Shown: positions 47,540 through 57,810, counted from the stretch's first letter. The stretch: DNA of 64,000 nt from Microbacterium sp. Yaish 1 (GCF_002245215.1 NZ_NPMR01000002.1:310001-374000); one strand, 5' to 3'. Translations and numbers: made by a program. Notes: a model not told the origin generated them from the sequence alone.

Positions 47540-49936
47540 TCAGTCGTCCGAGGCCGGCGCAGCCGACACCGGCGTGCCGCTGAGGGCGGCGGTCGTCACG
47601 CGGCGACGCCCGCGGCCCTGACCCGGGGCCTTCGGCTCGGGGAGCGCATTGAGCACCGAGTCGAGGAGCAGGTCCTTCTCGGTGCGCGGGCCCTTGGGCT
47701 CTGCCTTCTTGCGCCGCGGCTTCTTCGGGCGCTCGACGGGCTCGGTCTCGGTCTCGACCGGGACGGCGATGATCTCGGCGTCCTCCTCCGCGGCGGTCGC
47801 CTGTATGGTCGACGCGGCGATCTGAGCGAGTGCCGACTTCGCGCCCTCGGTGATGACGTGGGTGCCGCCGTTCGCGGGCGCGGGAGCCGCGTTGCCGCCG
47901 CCGCGGCCGTTGCGGCGCGCCGAGCCGTTGCCGTTGCCGTTCTGCGAACCGGCGCCGCGGTGCTTGACCACCGGATCGTGGTGGACGATGACGCCGCGGC
48001 CGGCGCACACCTCGCACGCCTCGCTGAAGGTCTCCAGGAGTCCGAGGCCCAGCTTCTTGCGCGTCATCTGGACGAGCCCCAGCGACGTCACCTCGGCGAC
48101 CTGGTGCTTCGTCCGGTCACGGCTCAGGCATTCGATCAGACGCCGGAGCACGAGATCACGGTTGGACTCGAGCACCATGTCGATGAAGTCGACGACGATG
48201 ATGCCGCCGATGTCGCGCAGGCGCAGCTGCCGGACGATCTCCTCAGCGGCCTCGAGGTTGTTCTTGGTGACGGTCTCCTCGAGATTGCCGCCCGATCCGA
48301 CGAACTTCCCCGTGTTCACATCGACCACGGTCATGGCCTCGGTGCGGTCGATCACGAGCGAACCGCCCGAGGGCAGCCACACCTTGCGGTCCAGTGCCTT
48401 CTCGATCTGCTCCGTGACCCGGAACGCGTCGAACGGGTCCTGCTCGTCCTCGTACTTCTCGACGCGCTCGAGGAGATCGGGCGCGACTCCCGTGAGGTAC
48501 GACGTGATGGTCGAGTAGGCCTCGTCGCCCTGGATCAGCATGCGCGAGAAGTCCTCGTTGAAGACGTCCCGCACGATCTTCACGAGAAGGTCGGGCTCGG
48601 AGTGCAGAAGCGCGGGAGCCTGGATCTTCTCGAGCTGCGAGCTGATGTGCTCCCACTGCGAGGTGAGCCGCTGCACGTCTCGCGTGAGCTGGTCCTCCGT
48701 CGCCCCCTCCGCCGCCGTGCGCACGATGACGCCCGACGACTCGGGCAGGACCTCCTTGAGGATGCGCTTGAGCCGCGCCCGCTCGGTGTCGGGGAGCTTG
48801 CGCGAGATGCCGTTCATCGCGCCGCCGGGTACGTACACGAGGTACCGGCCGGGAAGCGAGATCTGGCTCGTGAGCCGTGCACCCTTGTGCCCCACCGGAT
48901 CCTTCGTGACCTGGACGAGCACGCGGTCGCCGGACTTGAGGGCGAGCTCGATGCGGCGCGGCTGGTTGCCCGTCTCGACGGCATCCCAGTCGACCTCGCC
49001 GGAGTAGAGCACCGCGTTGCGACCGCGACCGATGTCGACGAATGCGGCCTCCATACTCGGGAGCACGTTCTGCACCCGTCCGAGGTACACGTTGCCGATC
49101 AGCGACGCATCCTGGTTGCGCGCGACGTAGTGCTCGACGAGCACGTTGTCCTCGAGCACGGCGATCTGGATGCGACCGTTCTTCGAGCGGACGATCATGA
49201 CCCGGTCGACCGCTTCGCGGCGGGCGAGGAACTCGGCTTCGGTCACGACGGTGCGCCGACGACCTGCTTCGCGGCCGTCGCGCCGGCGCTGCTTCTTCGC
49301 CTCGAGCCGGGTGGAGCCCTTGATGCGCTGCGGTTCGGTGATGAGCTCGACGGCGCGCTGGCGCGGAGCAGGCTCATTGCCGTCGTCGCCGTTCGACCCG
49401 CCGCGGCGCCGGCCCCGACGGCGCGAGCTGCCCGAGCCCGACGAGGACCCGGAGTCGTCGTCATCGGCGTCGTCCGGCAGCGCGGGGAGGGGCGGGATCT
49501 CGGGAGCGTAGAAATGCAGCGCGGTGGACACCGCGGAGACGAACTCAGCCGGCAGGAGACCGAGCGACACCGCCGTCGGGGGGCCGGCGTCTGCGGGCTC
49601 CTCCGTGGGAGCGGGCTCTTCGGTCTGCGCGGGCTCTACCGCGGGGGCGGGCTCCTCCGTGGGGGCGGGCTGCTGGGAGGGAGCCTCCTCCTCCAGCGGA
49701 ACCGGCTCCTGCGCGGGAGCGGACTCCTCAGCGGGCACGGACTCGTCGGGCAGGGCCGCCGCGTCATCGGCCTCGGGGGCCGGATCGGGGGTGTCGCCCT
49801 CGGCGGCCCGCCCGCTGTCGATGTGCTCCTCGGTGGCGTCGATCGACGTCACGGCATCGGCCAGCTCGGCCGCGGCGGGGTCTACCGCGTTTTCAGACTC
49901 ATCGGGGGTCGGGTTGTCATTGCGATCGTCGGCCAT
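47540..49936 (-). CDS. rne: ribonuclease E/G family endoribonuclease
   Basis: 798 residues. The N-terminal quarter is acidic and disordered with EEPAP-type repeats. The S1 domain (NVYLGRVQNVLPSMEAAFVDIGRGRNAVLYS region) follows, then the catalytic centre with VVDVNTGKFVG and GGIIVVDFIDM (the two metal-binding Asp), and the Zn-link-like CEVCAGRG. Initiates mRNA decay and rRNA and tRNA processing. The domain order matches mycobacterial RNase E. ATG 49936 is chosen for GAGGAG about 10 bases upstream; the ORF could otherwise extend 15 codons. Its predicted 5' leader is long (about 185 nt). Confidence 0.95.
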   Translation of the reverse strand: MADDRNDNPTPDESENAVDPAAAELADAVTSIDATEEHIDSGRAAEGDTPDPAPEADDAAALPDESVPAEESAPAQEPVPLEEEAPSQQPAPTEEPAPAVEPAQTEEPAPTEEPADAGPPTAVSLGLLPAEFVSAVSTALHFYAPEIPPLPALPDDADDDDSGSSSGSGSSRRRGRRRGGSNGDDGNEPAPRQRAVELITEPQRIKGSTRLEAKKQRRRDGREAGRRRTVVTEAEFLARREAVDRVMIVRSKNGRIQIAVLEDNVLVEHYVARNQDASLIGNVYLGRVQNVLPSMEAAFVDIGRGRNAVLYSGEVDWDAVETGNQPRRIELALKSGDRVLVQVTKDPVGHKGARLTSQISLPGRYLVYVPGGAMNGISRKLPDTERARLKRILKEVLPESSGVIVRTAAEGATEDQLTRDVQRLTSQWEHISSQLEKIQAPALLHSEPDLLVKIVRDVFNEDFSRMLIQGDEAYSTITSYLTGVAPDLLERVEKYEDEQDPFDAFRVTEQIEKALDRKVWLPSGGSLVIDRTEAMTVVDVNTGKFVGSGGNLEETVTKNNLEAAEEIVRQLRLRDIGGIIVVDFIDMVLESNRDLVLRRLIECLSRDRTKHQVAEVTSLGLVQMTRKKLGLGLLETFSEACEVCAGRGVIVHHDPVVKHRGAGSQNGNGNGSARRNGRGGGNAAPAPANGGTHVITEGAKSALAQIAASTIQATAAEEDAEIIAVPVETETEPVERPKKPRRKKAEPKGPRTEKDLLLDSVLNALPEPKAPGQGRGRRRVTTAALSGTPVSAAPASDD

Positions 49937-50128
49937 CACTGGCGTACTCCTCTTCGGGCGGCACCGCGCGCCACCCGGCACATCTCTGGCGGCGTCGCTC
50001 CCGGAAGGATGAGCCGCGAACTCACTCGGTGTGCAGCCGGCTCTCGGCGCGGCCTGCGTGGGCAGCCATTGCCCGAAGTCTCTCGTGACGCACTGTCGCA
50101 GCGCGGCTGCGTGCGTGCATCGACATCC

Positions 50129-50134
50129 ATTATC
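50129..50134 (-). promoter_or_regulatory. -10 box of rne
   Basis: GATAAT on the minus strand (GCGATAATGG). A start near 50122 gives a leader of about 185 nt; RNase E leaders often carry autoregulation. Confidence 0.45.
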
Positions 50135-50201
50135 GCACTACGCGCGTCTCTTCGTGGGACGCGGGCTCCGACGCTCACGGCCGGGCCATCAGCAGCGGTG
50201 G

Positions 50202-50207
50202 GATAAT
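50202..50207 (+). promoter_or_regulatory. -10 box of the VKOR gene (leaderless)
   Basis: GATAAT, 7 nt before the ATG at 50215. Confidence 0.5.
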
Positions 50208-50214
50208 CGCGGTC

Positions 50215-50814
50215 ATGTCCGCTCCCCGCAGCCACGCCCGCCCCGTCGCACTCGCCGTCTGGCTGATCATCGCGGGCGTGATCGGCTGGGTCGCCGCCTT
50301 CGCTCTGACGACCGAGCGACTGCACCTTCTCGAGGACGCGACGGCGACGGCATCCTGCGACTTCAATCTCGTCGTGCAGTGCGGCGCCAACCTGACGTCG
50401 CCGCAGGGGTCGGTCTTCGGATTCCCCAACCCGCTGCTCGGGCTCACCGGCTGGGTCGCTCCCATCGTGGTGGGCGCGGCGATCCTCGCCGGTGCGCGCT
50501 TCGCCCGCTGGTTCTGGCTGTTGTTCTGGGCGGGTATGGCGTTCGCGTTCGGATTCGTGATCTGGCTCATCTCGCAGAGCATCTTCGTGCTCGGCACTCT
50601 CTGCCCGTGGTGCATGGTCACCTGGTTCGTGACGATCCCGAGCTTCTACGCCGTGACCCTTCACGTCTTGCGCTCGGGCGCCGTTCCGCTCCCACGCAGA
50701 GGCCGCGCGGTCGCGGGCACCCTGTCGGGCTGGGTTCCGCTCCTGGCTGTCCTGAGCTACGTCGCGATCGCCGTCGTAGCGCAGCTCCGCCTGGACTGGA
50801 TCGGCTTCCTCTGA
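50215..50814 (+). CDS. vitamin K epoxide reductase family protein
   Basis: 199 residues. Four to five membrane helices; the loop C-N-x-x-x-x-C (CDFNLVVQCGANLTSPQGSVFGFPNPLLGLTGW region) and the C-x-x-C active site in LCPWCMVTW are clear. Bacterial VKOR regenerates disulfide oxidants such as DsbA, using menaquinone. No thiol oxidoreductase is fused or adjacent; the nearest thioredoxin-like gene is at 31658. The hairpin after the stop separates it from ndk. Confidence 0.93.
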   Translation: MSAPRSHARPVALAVWLIIAGVIGWVAAFALTTERLHLLEDATATASCDFNLVVQCGANLTSPQGSVFGFPNPLLGLTGWVAPIVVGAAILAGARFARWFWLLFWAGMAFAFGFVIWLISQSIFVLGTLCPWCMVTWFVTIPSFYAVTLHVLRSGAVPLPRRGRAVAGTLSGWVPLLAVLSYVAIAVVAQLRLDWIGFL

Positions 50815-50822
50815 GACGACGA

Positions 50823-50860
50823 CGCCCGCGAGCCGACGTCGTGACGTCGAGTCGCGGGCG
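50823..50860. terminator. bidirectional terminator between VKOR and ndk
   Basis: A perfect 9-bp outer stem, CGCCCGCGA / TCGCGGGCG (50823-50831 and 50852-50860), with an inner complementary CGACGTC / GACGTCG pair. It lies between two convergent stops. Confidence 0.65.
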
Positions 50861-50877
50861 GGATGCCGCAGGGTCGG

Positions 50878-51294
50878 TCAGCCGAACCAGATCTGCAGCT
50901 CGCGCGCTGCGGACTCCGGGCTGTCGGACCCGTGGACGAGGTTCTGCTGAACCGCCAGGCCCCAGTCGCGGCCGAAGTCGCCGCGGATCGTTCCGGGGGC
51001 AGCCGTCGTCGGGTCAGTGGTCCCGGCGAGCGACCGGAAGCCCTCGATGACACGGTTGCCGGCGAGGCGGATGGCCACCGACGGACCGCTCTGCATGAAT
51101 TCGAGCAGCGGCTCGTAGAACGGCTTGCCGGCGTGCTCGGCGTAGTGCCGCTCGAGCAGCTCACGGTCGGCCTCGACGAGACGGATGTCGACGAGCGCAT
51201 AACCCTTGGCTTCGATACGAGCGAGGATCGCGCCGGTGAGTCCGCGGGCCACGCCGTCGGGCTTGACGAGGACGAGGGTCTCTTCGGTGGGCAT
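50878..51294 (-). CDS. ndk: nucleoside diphosphate kinase
   Basis: 138 residues. Transfers phosphate between NTPs and NDPs through a phospho-His, here in NLVHGSDSPESA (His117-like). Other markers are TLVLVKPDGVARG near the start and RAMIG-like GNRVIEGFR. The ORF is open upstream; ATG 51294 gives the family N-terminus. Last gene of ileS-folC-DUF4233-ndk, one base after the DUF4233 stop. Confidence 0.97.
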   Translation of the reverse strand: MPTEETLVLVKPDGVARGLTGAILARIEAKGYALVDIRLVEADRELLERHYAEHAGKPFYEPLLEFMQSGPSVAIRLAGNRVIEGFRSLAGTTDPTTAAPGTIRGDFGRDWGLAVQQNLVHGSDSPESAARELQIWFG

Positions 51295-51295
51295 G

Positions 51296-51697
51296 TCAGT
51301 CTCCGTTCGATTCGTCGGCTGCGAGGGCGGCGTTCCGCCGGTCGAGAGCAGCCCCCTTGATGGTCGCATACGCGTACATGCCGCCGAAAACCAGCGCGAC
51401 GATTCCGAGCGCCGGGACGAGGAACACGCCGAGGGCCAGGACGACCTGGAGCATCCAGCCCAGGACGATCCCCCAGCGGTGCCGGAGGACGCCGGAGGTG
51501 ACGATCATCGCGACGGCGAGCACCGCTCCCACGACGACGCCCCACCAGTCCGGTACGCCGTCGGGAAGAACGCCGAGTCCGTAGACCGTGAGGCCGCCGA
51601 GGAAGACGACGATCGACTCGAACCCGAGGACGACGGAGCCGAGGGACTCCGCCGCGCCGCGGCGGCGGCGCTCCCGGGGCCGGCTCACGCCTGCCAT
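51296..51697 (-). CDS. DUF4233 membrane protein
   Basis: 133 residues, about four hydrophobic helices after a basic N-terminus (RPRERRRRGAAES). The family is found almost only in actinobacteria between folC and ndk, as here; function is unknown. It overlaps folC by 13 bases and ends 1 base before ndk, so it is translated from the same mRNA. Confidence 0.85.
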   Translation of the reverse strand: MAGVSRPRERRRRGAAESLGSVVLGFESIVVFLGGLTVYGLGVLPDGVPDWWGVVVGAVLAVAMIVTSGVLRHRWGIVLGWMLQVVLALGVFLVPALGIVALVFGGMYAYATIKGAALDRRNAALAADESNGD

Positions 51698-53037
51698 CCC
51701 GACTTCCAGTCCTCCGCGGCGGCGAGGGCGATCGCCTCACCGGCGAGCACGACGGAGCCGGCGATGACCACCGCCCGACGCTCTCCGCCTGCCGCCCACT
51801 CGCGCGCGGCCTCGGCCGCTTCGACCAGATCGCGGTGCTCGGTGACGCCGAGCCCGCGTTCTTCCGCGAGGTCGGCCACGAGGGTCGGCTCCGAGGCGCG
51901 CTCCGAGTCCGGCGCGGTCGCGAAGACGTGGGCGGCGACCGGTGCGAGTGCGTCGACGATCCCGTCGGCGTCCTTGTCTCCCAGAACGCCCAGCACGACA
52001 CCCCACTGGTCGAAGTCGAACGACTCCCGCAGCGCGGCGGCGAGGGCCGCGGCTCCGTGGGGGTTGTGTGCGCTGTCGACGAGCACCGTCGGGCTGATCC
52101 CGAGCAACTGCAGTCGGCCGGGAGAGGTGACCGCTCCGAGGCCGTCCGCCACGACCTCCGGATGCAGCGCCTGATCCTCGGCCCCGATGAGGGCCTCGAC
52201 CGCGGCGACCGCGAGCGCGGCGTTCTCCGCCTGGTGGGATCCGTACAGAGGCAGGTAGAGCTCGGGGTACTCCCCCGCCCGGCCCCGCACGCTGATCTGC
52301 TGACCACCCACGGCGAGGCTGTGGCCGGATAGACCGAACTCCTCGCCGGCGAACCCCACGGTGGCGGCGACCTCCGCGGCACGGGCACGGATCTGCGCGG
52401 CCGCCTCGGGAGTCTGCGCGGCCGAGACGACGGCCGCGCCCGGCTTGATGATGCCCGCCTTGACCGCGGCGATCTCGCCGATCGTCTCGCCGAGACGGTC
52501 GGCGTGGTCGAGCGCCACGGGGCCGATGACCGCGACGTCGCCGTCGGCGGTGTTGGTCGAGTCCCACGACCCGCCCATGCCCACCTCGATGACGGCCACA
52601 TCCACCGGAGCGTCGGAGAAGGCCACGAAGGCGAGCACCGTCAGCAGTTCGAAGAACGTCAGCGGGGCGTCGCCGGCCGCGGCCAGCTCGGCGTCGACCA
52701 GGTCGACGAAGGGCGCGATCTCCTCCCAGGCGTCGGCGACCGCGGCATCCGCGATCGGCTCTCCGTCGATGAGGATCCGCTCGGTGAAGCGCTCGAGGTG
52801 CGGGCTCGTGAAGAGACCGGTACGCAGCCCATGCGCCCGCACGAGGCTCTCGATCATGCGGCTCGTCGACGTCTTGCCGTTCGTTCCCGTCACGTGCACG
52901 ACGCGGTAGGTGCGCTGCGGGTCGTCCAGCAGCTCGAGGACGCGCCGGGTGCGCTCGACTCGCGGCTGCACCCATTGCTCCCCCTGACGCTGCAGCAGCG
53001 CCGTGTAGACGGCGTCCGCGCGGGCCTGATCGGTCAT
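51685..53037 (-). CDS. folC: folylpolyglutamate/dihydrofolate synthase
   Basis: 450 residues. Mur-ligase family. Adds glutamates to folate and may also join dihydropteroate with glutamate. P-loop [15 protein letters not shown] (about 47-61), LDHADRLG and [14 protein letters not shown] are diagnostic. ATG overlaps the ileS stop (ATGA); its ribosome site AGGAGA is in the ileS coding end. Only pabB among the other folate genes is nearby. Confidence 0.96.
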   Translation of the reverse strand: MTDQARADAVYTALLQRQGEQWVQPRVERTRRVLELLDDPQRTYRVVHVTGTNGKTSTSRMIESLVRAHGLRTGLFTSPHLERFTERILIDGEPIADAAVADAWEEIAPFVDLVDAELAAAGDAPLTFFELLTVLAFVAFSDAPVDVAVIEVGMGGSWDSTNTADGDVAVIGPVALDHADRLGETIGEIAAVKAGIIKPGAAVVSAAQTPEAAAQIRARAAEVAATVGFAGEEFGLSGHSLAVGGQQISVRGRAGEYPELYLPLYGSHQAENAALAVAAVEALIGAEDQALHPEVVADGLGAVTSPGRLQLLGISPTVLVDSAHNPHGAAALAAALRESFDFDQWGVVLGVLGDKDADGIVDALAPVAAHVFATAPDSERASEPTLVADLAEERGLGVTEHRDLVEAAEAAREWAAGGERRAVVIAGSVVLAGEAIALAAAEDWKSGWQA

Positions 53038-56000
53038 GCGCTCTCTCCTGTCAGACGGGTGACGCTCACGGTGAGATCGCCCCGGTTCGCGTAGGTCTTC
53101 GCGGCGACGACGGCCGCGAAGTCGGCCTCTCCGGCAGCATCGAACTCCGCGGAGGAGGCGAGGGTCTGCGAGCGTGAACGCACGGTCCATTCGCGAGCCA
53201 GGGTCTCGCCCGCGACGTCGGCGGCGTCGAACGCCGATGCGACGGCGGCCGCGTCTTCGTCGGCGTCGAACGCGAGCGCCAGACGGATGCGGTCGCTGAC
53301 CTCGAAACCGGCCGCCTTGCGCGTGTCCTGCACCGCCCGGATGACGTCGCGCGCGAGGCCTTCCGCTTCGAGCTGCGGAGTGGTCGTCGTGTCGAGCAGC
53401 ACGAATCCGCCGCCGGAGAGGAGCGCGATGGCGGTGCCCTCTGCGACCCCACCCGCCTCGAGGGTCAGGTCGTACTCCCCCGGCTCGAGGGCAACGCCGT
53501 CGACGGTCACGACGCCGTCCTGCTCGCTCCACAGGCCCGCCCGGGCACCCGCGATGACATGCTGCACCCGCTTGCCCAGTCGCGGACCGGCCGCCCGGGC
53601 ATTGACGGAGAGGCGCTGGCTGATGCCGTACGAGGCCGCGAGGTCGTCGGAGAGCTCGGCGACGGCGACATCCTTCACGTTGAGCTCGTCGCGGAGGATG
53701 TCGGCGAACTGCTCCAGAGCCGCCGCGTCGGAGATCGCGACGGTGAGCTGCGGGAGGGGCAGCCGAACGCGCTTGCCCTCCTTCTTCCGCAGCGCATTGG
53801 CGACCGAAGACACCTCGCGGACGGCATCCATCGCCGAGCGGATGTCGGCGGCCGGAGCGAACTCGGCGGCGTCGGGCCAGTCCTCCAGGTGGACGCTGCG
53901 TCCCCCGGTCAGCCCCTGCCAGACCCGCTCGCTGACGAGCGGGAGGAGCGGCGCGGCGACACGGGTCAGCGTCTCGAGCACCGTGTAGAGGGTGTCGAAG
54001 GCCTCCGTCGAGGAATCGTCGCCAGGAACGACGCCGACCCAGAAGCGATCACGCGAGCGGCGGATGTACCAGTTCGTGAGCGCCTCGGCGAAGTCGCGGA
54101 GCTTGGCGGCGGCCATCGTCGAGTCGAGGGCCGCCAGGTCGGCGGCGACATCGCGGACCAGGTCGCCGGTCAGCGCCAGGATGTAGCGGTCGAGCACGTT
54201 CGTGGAGTCGGTCCGCCGCCGCGCCTCGTACCCGGCCCCGCCCTCACCGCCGGCCGCGTTGGCATAGGTGGCGAAGAAGTACCAGGTGTTCCACAGCGGA
54301 AGCAGGAACTCCCGCACGCCCGCCCGGATGCCCTCTTCGGTGACGACGAGGTTGCCGCCGCGCAGCACCGACGACCCCATCAGGAACCACCGCATCGCGT
54401 CGGAACCGTCGCGGTCGAAGACCTCGGACACGTCCGGGTAGTTGCGCAGCGACTTCGACATCTTCTGACCGTCGCTGCCGAGCACGATGCCGTGGCAGGC
54501 GACGCCCGAGAACGCCGGCCGGTCGAACAGCGCACCCGAGAGCACGTGCATGACGTAGAACCAGCCGCGGGTCTGTCCGATGTACTCCACGATGAAGTCG
54601 GCCGGGGCGTGCTCGTCGAACCACTCCCGGTTCTCGAAGGGGTAGTGCACCTGCGCGTACGGCATCGACCCCGAGTCGAACCAGACGTCGAAGACGTCCT
54701 CGATGCGGCGCATCGTCGAGCGGCCGGTGGGGTCGTCGGGGTTCGGACGTGTGAGGTCGTCGATGAACGGCCGGTGCAGGTCGACCTCGCCCGCCTCGTT
54801 GCGGGGCAGACGCCCGAAGTCGCGTTCGATGTCGGCGAGCGAGCCGTAGACATCGGTGCGCGGGTACTCGGGATCGTCGCTCTTCCAGACCGGGATCGGC
54901 GAACCCCAGAAGCGGTTACGGCTGATGGACCAGTCGCGCGCGCCCTCGAGCCACTTGCCGAACTGTCCGTGCTTGACGTTCTCGGGCGCCCAGGTGATCT
55001 GCTCGTTGAGTTCGAGCAGGCGGTCCTTGATCGCCGTGACGCGCACGAACCAGCTCGACACCGCCTTGTAGATCAGCGGATTGCGGCAGCGCCAGCAGTG
55101 GGGGTACGAGTGCTCGTAGCTCGCCTCGCGCAGGAGACGGCCATCGGCCTTCAGCAAGCGGATGAGGGGCCGGTTGGCGTCCATCCACAGCTCTCCCGCG
55201 ACGTCGGCGACCTGCGGGAGGAAGCGCCCGCCGTCGTCGAGGCTCATGATCAGCGGGATGCCGGCCGCGGCCGTCACGCGCTGGTCGTCCTCACCGTAGG
55301 CCGGAGCCTGGTGGACGATTCCGGTGCCGTCCGTGGTGGTGACGTAGTCGTCGACGAGCACCCGCCACGCGGAACCGGTGCCCCAGGTCTCGGCATCCGC
55401 GTAGTAGTCGAAGAGCCGGTCGTACTGCACATCGGCGAGCTCGCTGCCCACAAGCGTCCGCTCGACCGCCGCGCGCGCCTCGTCGGCGTCGGCGTACCCG
55501 AGGTCCTTCGCGTAGCCGCTCAGCAGGTCCTCGGCCAGGAGGTAGCGGTGCGCGTCGGCCTCGACGCGGTCCTCGTGGACGTCGGCGGCACCGGCCGGCC
55601 CGCCGGGCAGGACGACGTAGCGGATGTCGGGGCCGACGGCGAGGGCGAGGTTCGTCGGCAGAGTCCACGGCGTCGTCGTCCATGCGAGCGCGCGCACACC
55701 GGTGAGCCCGAGCGACTCGGCCTTCGCACCCACGAACGGGAAGGTGACGGTCACCGAGGGATCCTGGCGCATCTTGTAGACGTCGTCGTCCATGCGCAGC
55801 TCGTGGTTCGACAGGGGGGTCTCGTCGCGCCAGCAGTAGGGCAGCACGCGGTGCCCCTCGTACGCGAGGTCCTTGTCCCACAGCTCCTTGAAGGCCCAGA
55901 GCACCGACTCCATGAAGCCCGTGTCGAGAGTCTTGTACCCGCGCTCGAAGTCGACCCAGCGCGCCTGGCGGGTGACGTAGTCCTCCCACTCGCGCGTGTA

Positions 56001-56411
56001 CTCGAGCACGGAGGAGCGCGCCTTCTCGTTGAAGGCGGCGATGCCCATCGCCTCGATCTCGCTCTTCTCGGTGATCCCGAGCTGCTTCATCGCTTCGAGC
56101 TCAGCCGGGAGGCCGTGGGTGTCCCACCCGAAGACGCGGTCGACCTTCTTGCCGCGCATCGTCTGGAAACGGGGGAAGACGTCCTTCGCGTACCCGGTGA
56201 GCAGGTGGCCGTAGTGCGGCAGACCGTTGGCGAAGGGCGGGCCGTCGTAGAAGACCCACTCGGGCGCTCCCTCACGTCGCGCGATGGAGCTGCGGAACGT
56301 GTCGTCGCGCTCCCAGAACGCCAGCACCTCGCGCTCGACGTCCGGGAAGCGGGGGCTAGGCACGACGCTGTCGGCGGCGGGGCCGAAAGCAGAGGACTTC
56401 GGATAGGTCAT
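53034..56411 (-). CDS. ileS: isoleucyl-tRNA synthetase, eukaryote-like type
   Basis: 1125 residues. HIGH motif HYGH (66-69), editing domain with [22 protein letters not shown] in [12 protein letters not shown], followed by a long C-terminal anticodon domain ending near [10 protein letters not shown]. The sequence ([33 protein letters not shown]) is of the long eukaryote-like type used by many actinobacteria, not the short bacterial type; such enzymes are typically insensitive to mupirocin. Expression is governed by an Ile T-box in the leader. Confidence 0.97.
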   Translation of the reverse strand: MTYPKSSAFGPAADSVVPSPRFPDVEREVLAFWERDDTFRSSIARREGAPEWVFYDGPPFANGLPHYGHLLTGYAKDVFPRFQTMRGKKVDRVFGWDTHGLPAELEAMKQLGITEKSEIEAMGIAAFNEKARSSVLEYTREWEDYVTRQARWVDFERGYKTLDTGFMESVLWAFKELWDKDLAYEGHRVLPYCWRDETPLSNHELRMDDDVYKMRQDPSVTVTFPFVGAKAESLGLTGVRALAWTTTPWTLPTNLALAVGPDIRYVVLPGGPAGAADVHEDRVEADAHRYLLAEDLLSGYAKDLGYADADEARAAVERTLVGSELADVQYDRLFDYYADAETWGTGSAWRVLVDDYVTTTDGTGIVHQAPAYGEDDQRVTAAAGIPLIMSLDDGGRFLPQVADVAGELWMDANRPLIRLLKADGRLLREASYEHSYPHCWRCRNPLIYKAVSSWFVRVTAIKDRLLELNEQITWAPENVKHGQFGKWLEGARDWSISRNRFWGSPIPVWKSDDPEYPRTDVYGSLADIERDFGRLPRNEAGEVDLHRPFIDDLTRPNPDDPTGRSTMRRIEDVFDVWFDSGSMPYAQVHYPFENREWFDEHAPADFIVEYIGQTRGWFYVMHVLSGALFDRPAFSGVACHGIVLGSDGQKMSKSLRNYPDVSEVFDRDGSDAMRWFLMGSSVLRGGNLVVTEEGIRAGVREFLLPLWNTWYFFATYANAAGGEGGAGYEARRRTDSTNVLDRYILALTGDLVRDVAADLAALDSTMAAAKLRDFAEALTNWYIRRSRDRFWVGVVPGDDSSTEAFDTLYTVLETLTRVAAPLLPLVSERVWQGLTGGRSVHLEDWPDAAEFAPAADIRSAMDAVREVSSVANALRKKEGKRVRLPLPQLTVAISDAAALEQFADILRDELNVKDVAVAELSDDLAASYGISQRLSVNARAAGPRLGKRVQHVIAGARAGLWSEQDGVVTVDGVALEPGEYDLTLEAGGVAEGTAIALLSGGGFVLLDTTTTPQLEAEGLARDVIRAVQDTRKAAGFEVSDRIRLALAFDADEDAAAVASAFDAADVAGETLAREWTVRSRSQTLASSAEFDAAGEADFAAVVAAKTYANRGDLTVSVTRLTGESA

Positions 56412-56590
56412 GGCTTCTCTCGCAGGGTCGGACTTCCTGCGAGGACGATCGTGCGACCGCGGTACCACCCCGCTTGCCCCGGAGGGCCACTCTCCCAGCG
56501 GCTGTCACGGGCCTGCCCCGCTCGGTTCTACTGGGCGGATGACCGCCGTTCTTCCGAGAGCTCCCCGGTGATGGCCGGATCGGTGCTGAT
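56412..56590 (-). promoter_or_regulatory. ileS T-box riboswitch, AUC specifier
   Basis: A leader of about 180 nt. The T-box core GGGTGGTACCGCG is at 56458-56470 with UGGU for the NCCA end of uncharged tRNA-Ile. The specifier ATC (56570-56572) sits in a short hairpin (CCGG / CCGG), the ultrashort stem I arrangement known from actinobacterial ileS. AGTAGAACCG occurs in between. A perfect 8-bp stem (56419-56426 with 56436-56443) just before the ileS start could sequester the ribosome site, giving translational control. Confidence 0.93.
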
Positions 56591-56596
56591 GACCCC

Positions 56597-56602
56597 ATCA
56601 TA
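56597..56602 (-). promoter_or_regulatory. -10 box of ileS
   Basis: TATGAT on the minus strand, about 7 nt before the T-box transcript. It is back-to-back with the TACGCT of the next gene. Confidence 0.55.
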
Positions 56603-56611
56603 CCGTCGGCA

Positions 56612-56617
56612 TACGCT
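56612..56617 (+). promoter_or_regulatory. -10 box of the pentapeptide-like gene (leaderless)
   Basis: TACGCT, 6 nt before the ATG at 56624. Confidence 0.6.
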
Positions 56618-56623
56618 GAAGGT

Positions 56624-57307
56624 ATGGCCCGCCCGCGTTCCCGCCCCGCTCCCCCTCGCGCGAGCGATCCCGACCTCCCTCGTCACCTCGAGCCCGCCAT
56701 CCTGTCTCGGCACGCAGATCTCGTCGGGTCCTCGATCACGGTCGGAGGCGGGCCGGCCGAGGGCGCCCACGCGCGAGTGAGCGAGAGCATCCTCGGGCCC
56801 GGGACCCCCGACCGGCTCGATCTCACCGGCGCGGTGCTCGCCGAGGTGCTGATCCGCGACCTCGCGACGGCCGAGCTCCGCTCGGGCGACGGCAGCTGGC
56901 GCACCGTGACGCTCAGCGGCGGGCGGATCGGCACCCTCGACGCTCAGCGCGCTCGCTGGGACGGCGTCATCCTCCGCGGCATCCGGATCGACTACCTCTC
57001 GGTGCCCGCGGCGACGTTGCGCGACGTCGTCATCGTCGATTGCCGCATCGGCACTCTCGACGCTCCGGGCGCGATGCTCGAGCGAGTCCGTTTCAGCGGC
57101 ACCACGGTGGATGAGTTCGACACGCGTGCCCTGTCGAGCACGGATCTCGACCTGCGCGGGCTGGATGCACTCGCCTTCACCGACATCCGTGCGCTGGCCG
57201 GAGCGACGGCCTCCCGACGGCAGGTCGAGGCGCATGCGCCCGCGTTCGCCGCTGCGCTCGGATGGGACGTGCGCGATGAGGCATCCACCGAGGAGCCGAG
57301 CCGATGA
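56624..57307 (+). CDS. pentapeptide repeat-like beta-helix protein
   Basis: 227 residues. The centre (about 60-180) has irregular repeats of hydrophobic-centred pentapeptides (LDLTGAVLAEVLIRDLATAELRS, IDYLSVPAATLRDVVIVDCRIG), consistent with a right-handed quadrilateral beta-helix, though degenerate. Partner unknown; in this family such proteins can mimic DNA. Leaderless. It overlaps the GNAT gene by 4 bases, so the two form one operon. An earlier alternative start is not needed. Confidence 0.65.
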   Translation: MARPRSRPAPPRASDPDLPRHLEPAILSRHADLVGSSITVGGGPAEGAHARVSESILGPGTPDRLDLTGAVLAEVLIRDLATAELRSGDGSWRTVTLSGGRIGTLDAQRARWDGVILRGIRIDYLSVPAATLRDVVIVDCRIGTLDAPGAMLERVRFSGTTVDEFDTRALSSTDLDLRGLDALAFTDIRALAGATASRRQVEAHAPAFAAALGWDVRDEASTEEPSR

Positions 57308-57810
57308 TCGCCCGCACCGACCGTCTGGTCCTCCGGCTGATGACCGAGGACGACCTGGGCCCGCTCCGCGAGATCCTGACCGACCCCATCGCGATGACCG
57401 CCTACGAGGGGGCGTTCGACAACGCCGAAAGCGCCCAGTGGCTCGCGCGCAATCTCCGCCGCTACGAGGAGGACGGGTTCGGCCTCTGGGCCGTCGACCT
57501 CCCCGGCGTCGGCATGATCGGGCAGTGCGGGATCACGCGTCAGTTCGTCGGCGACGAACAGGTGCTCGAGGTCGGCTACCTCTTCCAGCGGGCGCATTGG
57601 CACCAGGGATATGCGACCGAGGCCGCGGTCGCGGCGCGGGACTGGGGGTTCCGCGAACTCGGTGCCCCCGCCATCTGGGCCAAGGTCCGTGACACCAACA
57701 TCGCGTCCATGAACGTGGCCATCCGGCTCGGCATGACCGTTCGCCGCCGATTCATGGTGCACTACCGAGGCGTGGACATGCCTCACCTCGGCTTCGCCGT
57801 CGACCGCTGA
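57304..57810 (+). CDS. GNAT acetyltransferase, RimJ/RimL-like
   Basis: 168 residues. Acetyl-CoA-dependent N-acetyltransferase of the Acetyltransf_3 type: RTDRLVLRLMTEDDLGPLREI at the start, the acetyl-CoA loop QGYATEAAVAARDWGF (about 98-113), and NIASMNVAIRLGMT near the end. RimJ/RimL enzymes act on ribosomal protein N-termini, but related ones use small molecules, so substrate is open. Its ATG overlaps the upstream stop (ATGA). Its stop is 9 bases from the convergent OsmC gene. Confidence 0.9.
   Translation: MIARTDRLVLRLMTEDDLGPLREILTDPIAMTAYEGAFDNAESAQWLARNLRRYEEDGFGLWAVDLPGVGMIGQCGITRQFVGDEQVLEVGYLFQRAHWHQGYATEAAVAARDWGFRELGAPAIWAKVRDTNIASMNVAIRLGMTVRRRFMVHYRGVDMPHLGFAVDR

Noticed and set aside
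49560..49760. DNA tandem repeat in the rne N-terminus
   Set aside because: It is the coding of EEPAP-type low-complexity protein repeats with varied codons, ordinary for RNase E tails and not a DNA element.
47312..50206. 964-codon plus-strand frame opposite rne
   Set aside because: Frame extends because of GC bias in rne; starts inside the DUF4031 gene and has no signals.
53559..56780. 1073-codon plus-strand frame opposite ileS
   Set aside because: Passes through the T-box leader and two promoters on the other strand; not compatible with a gene.
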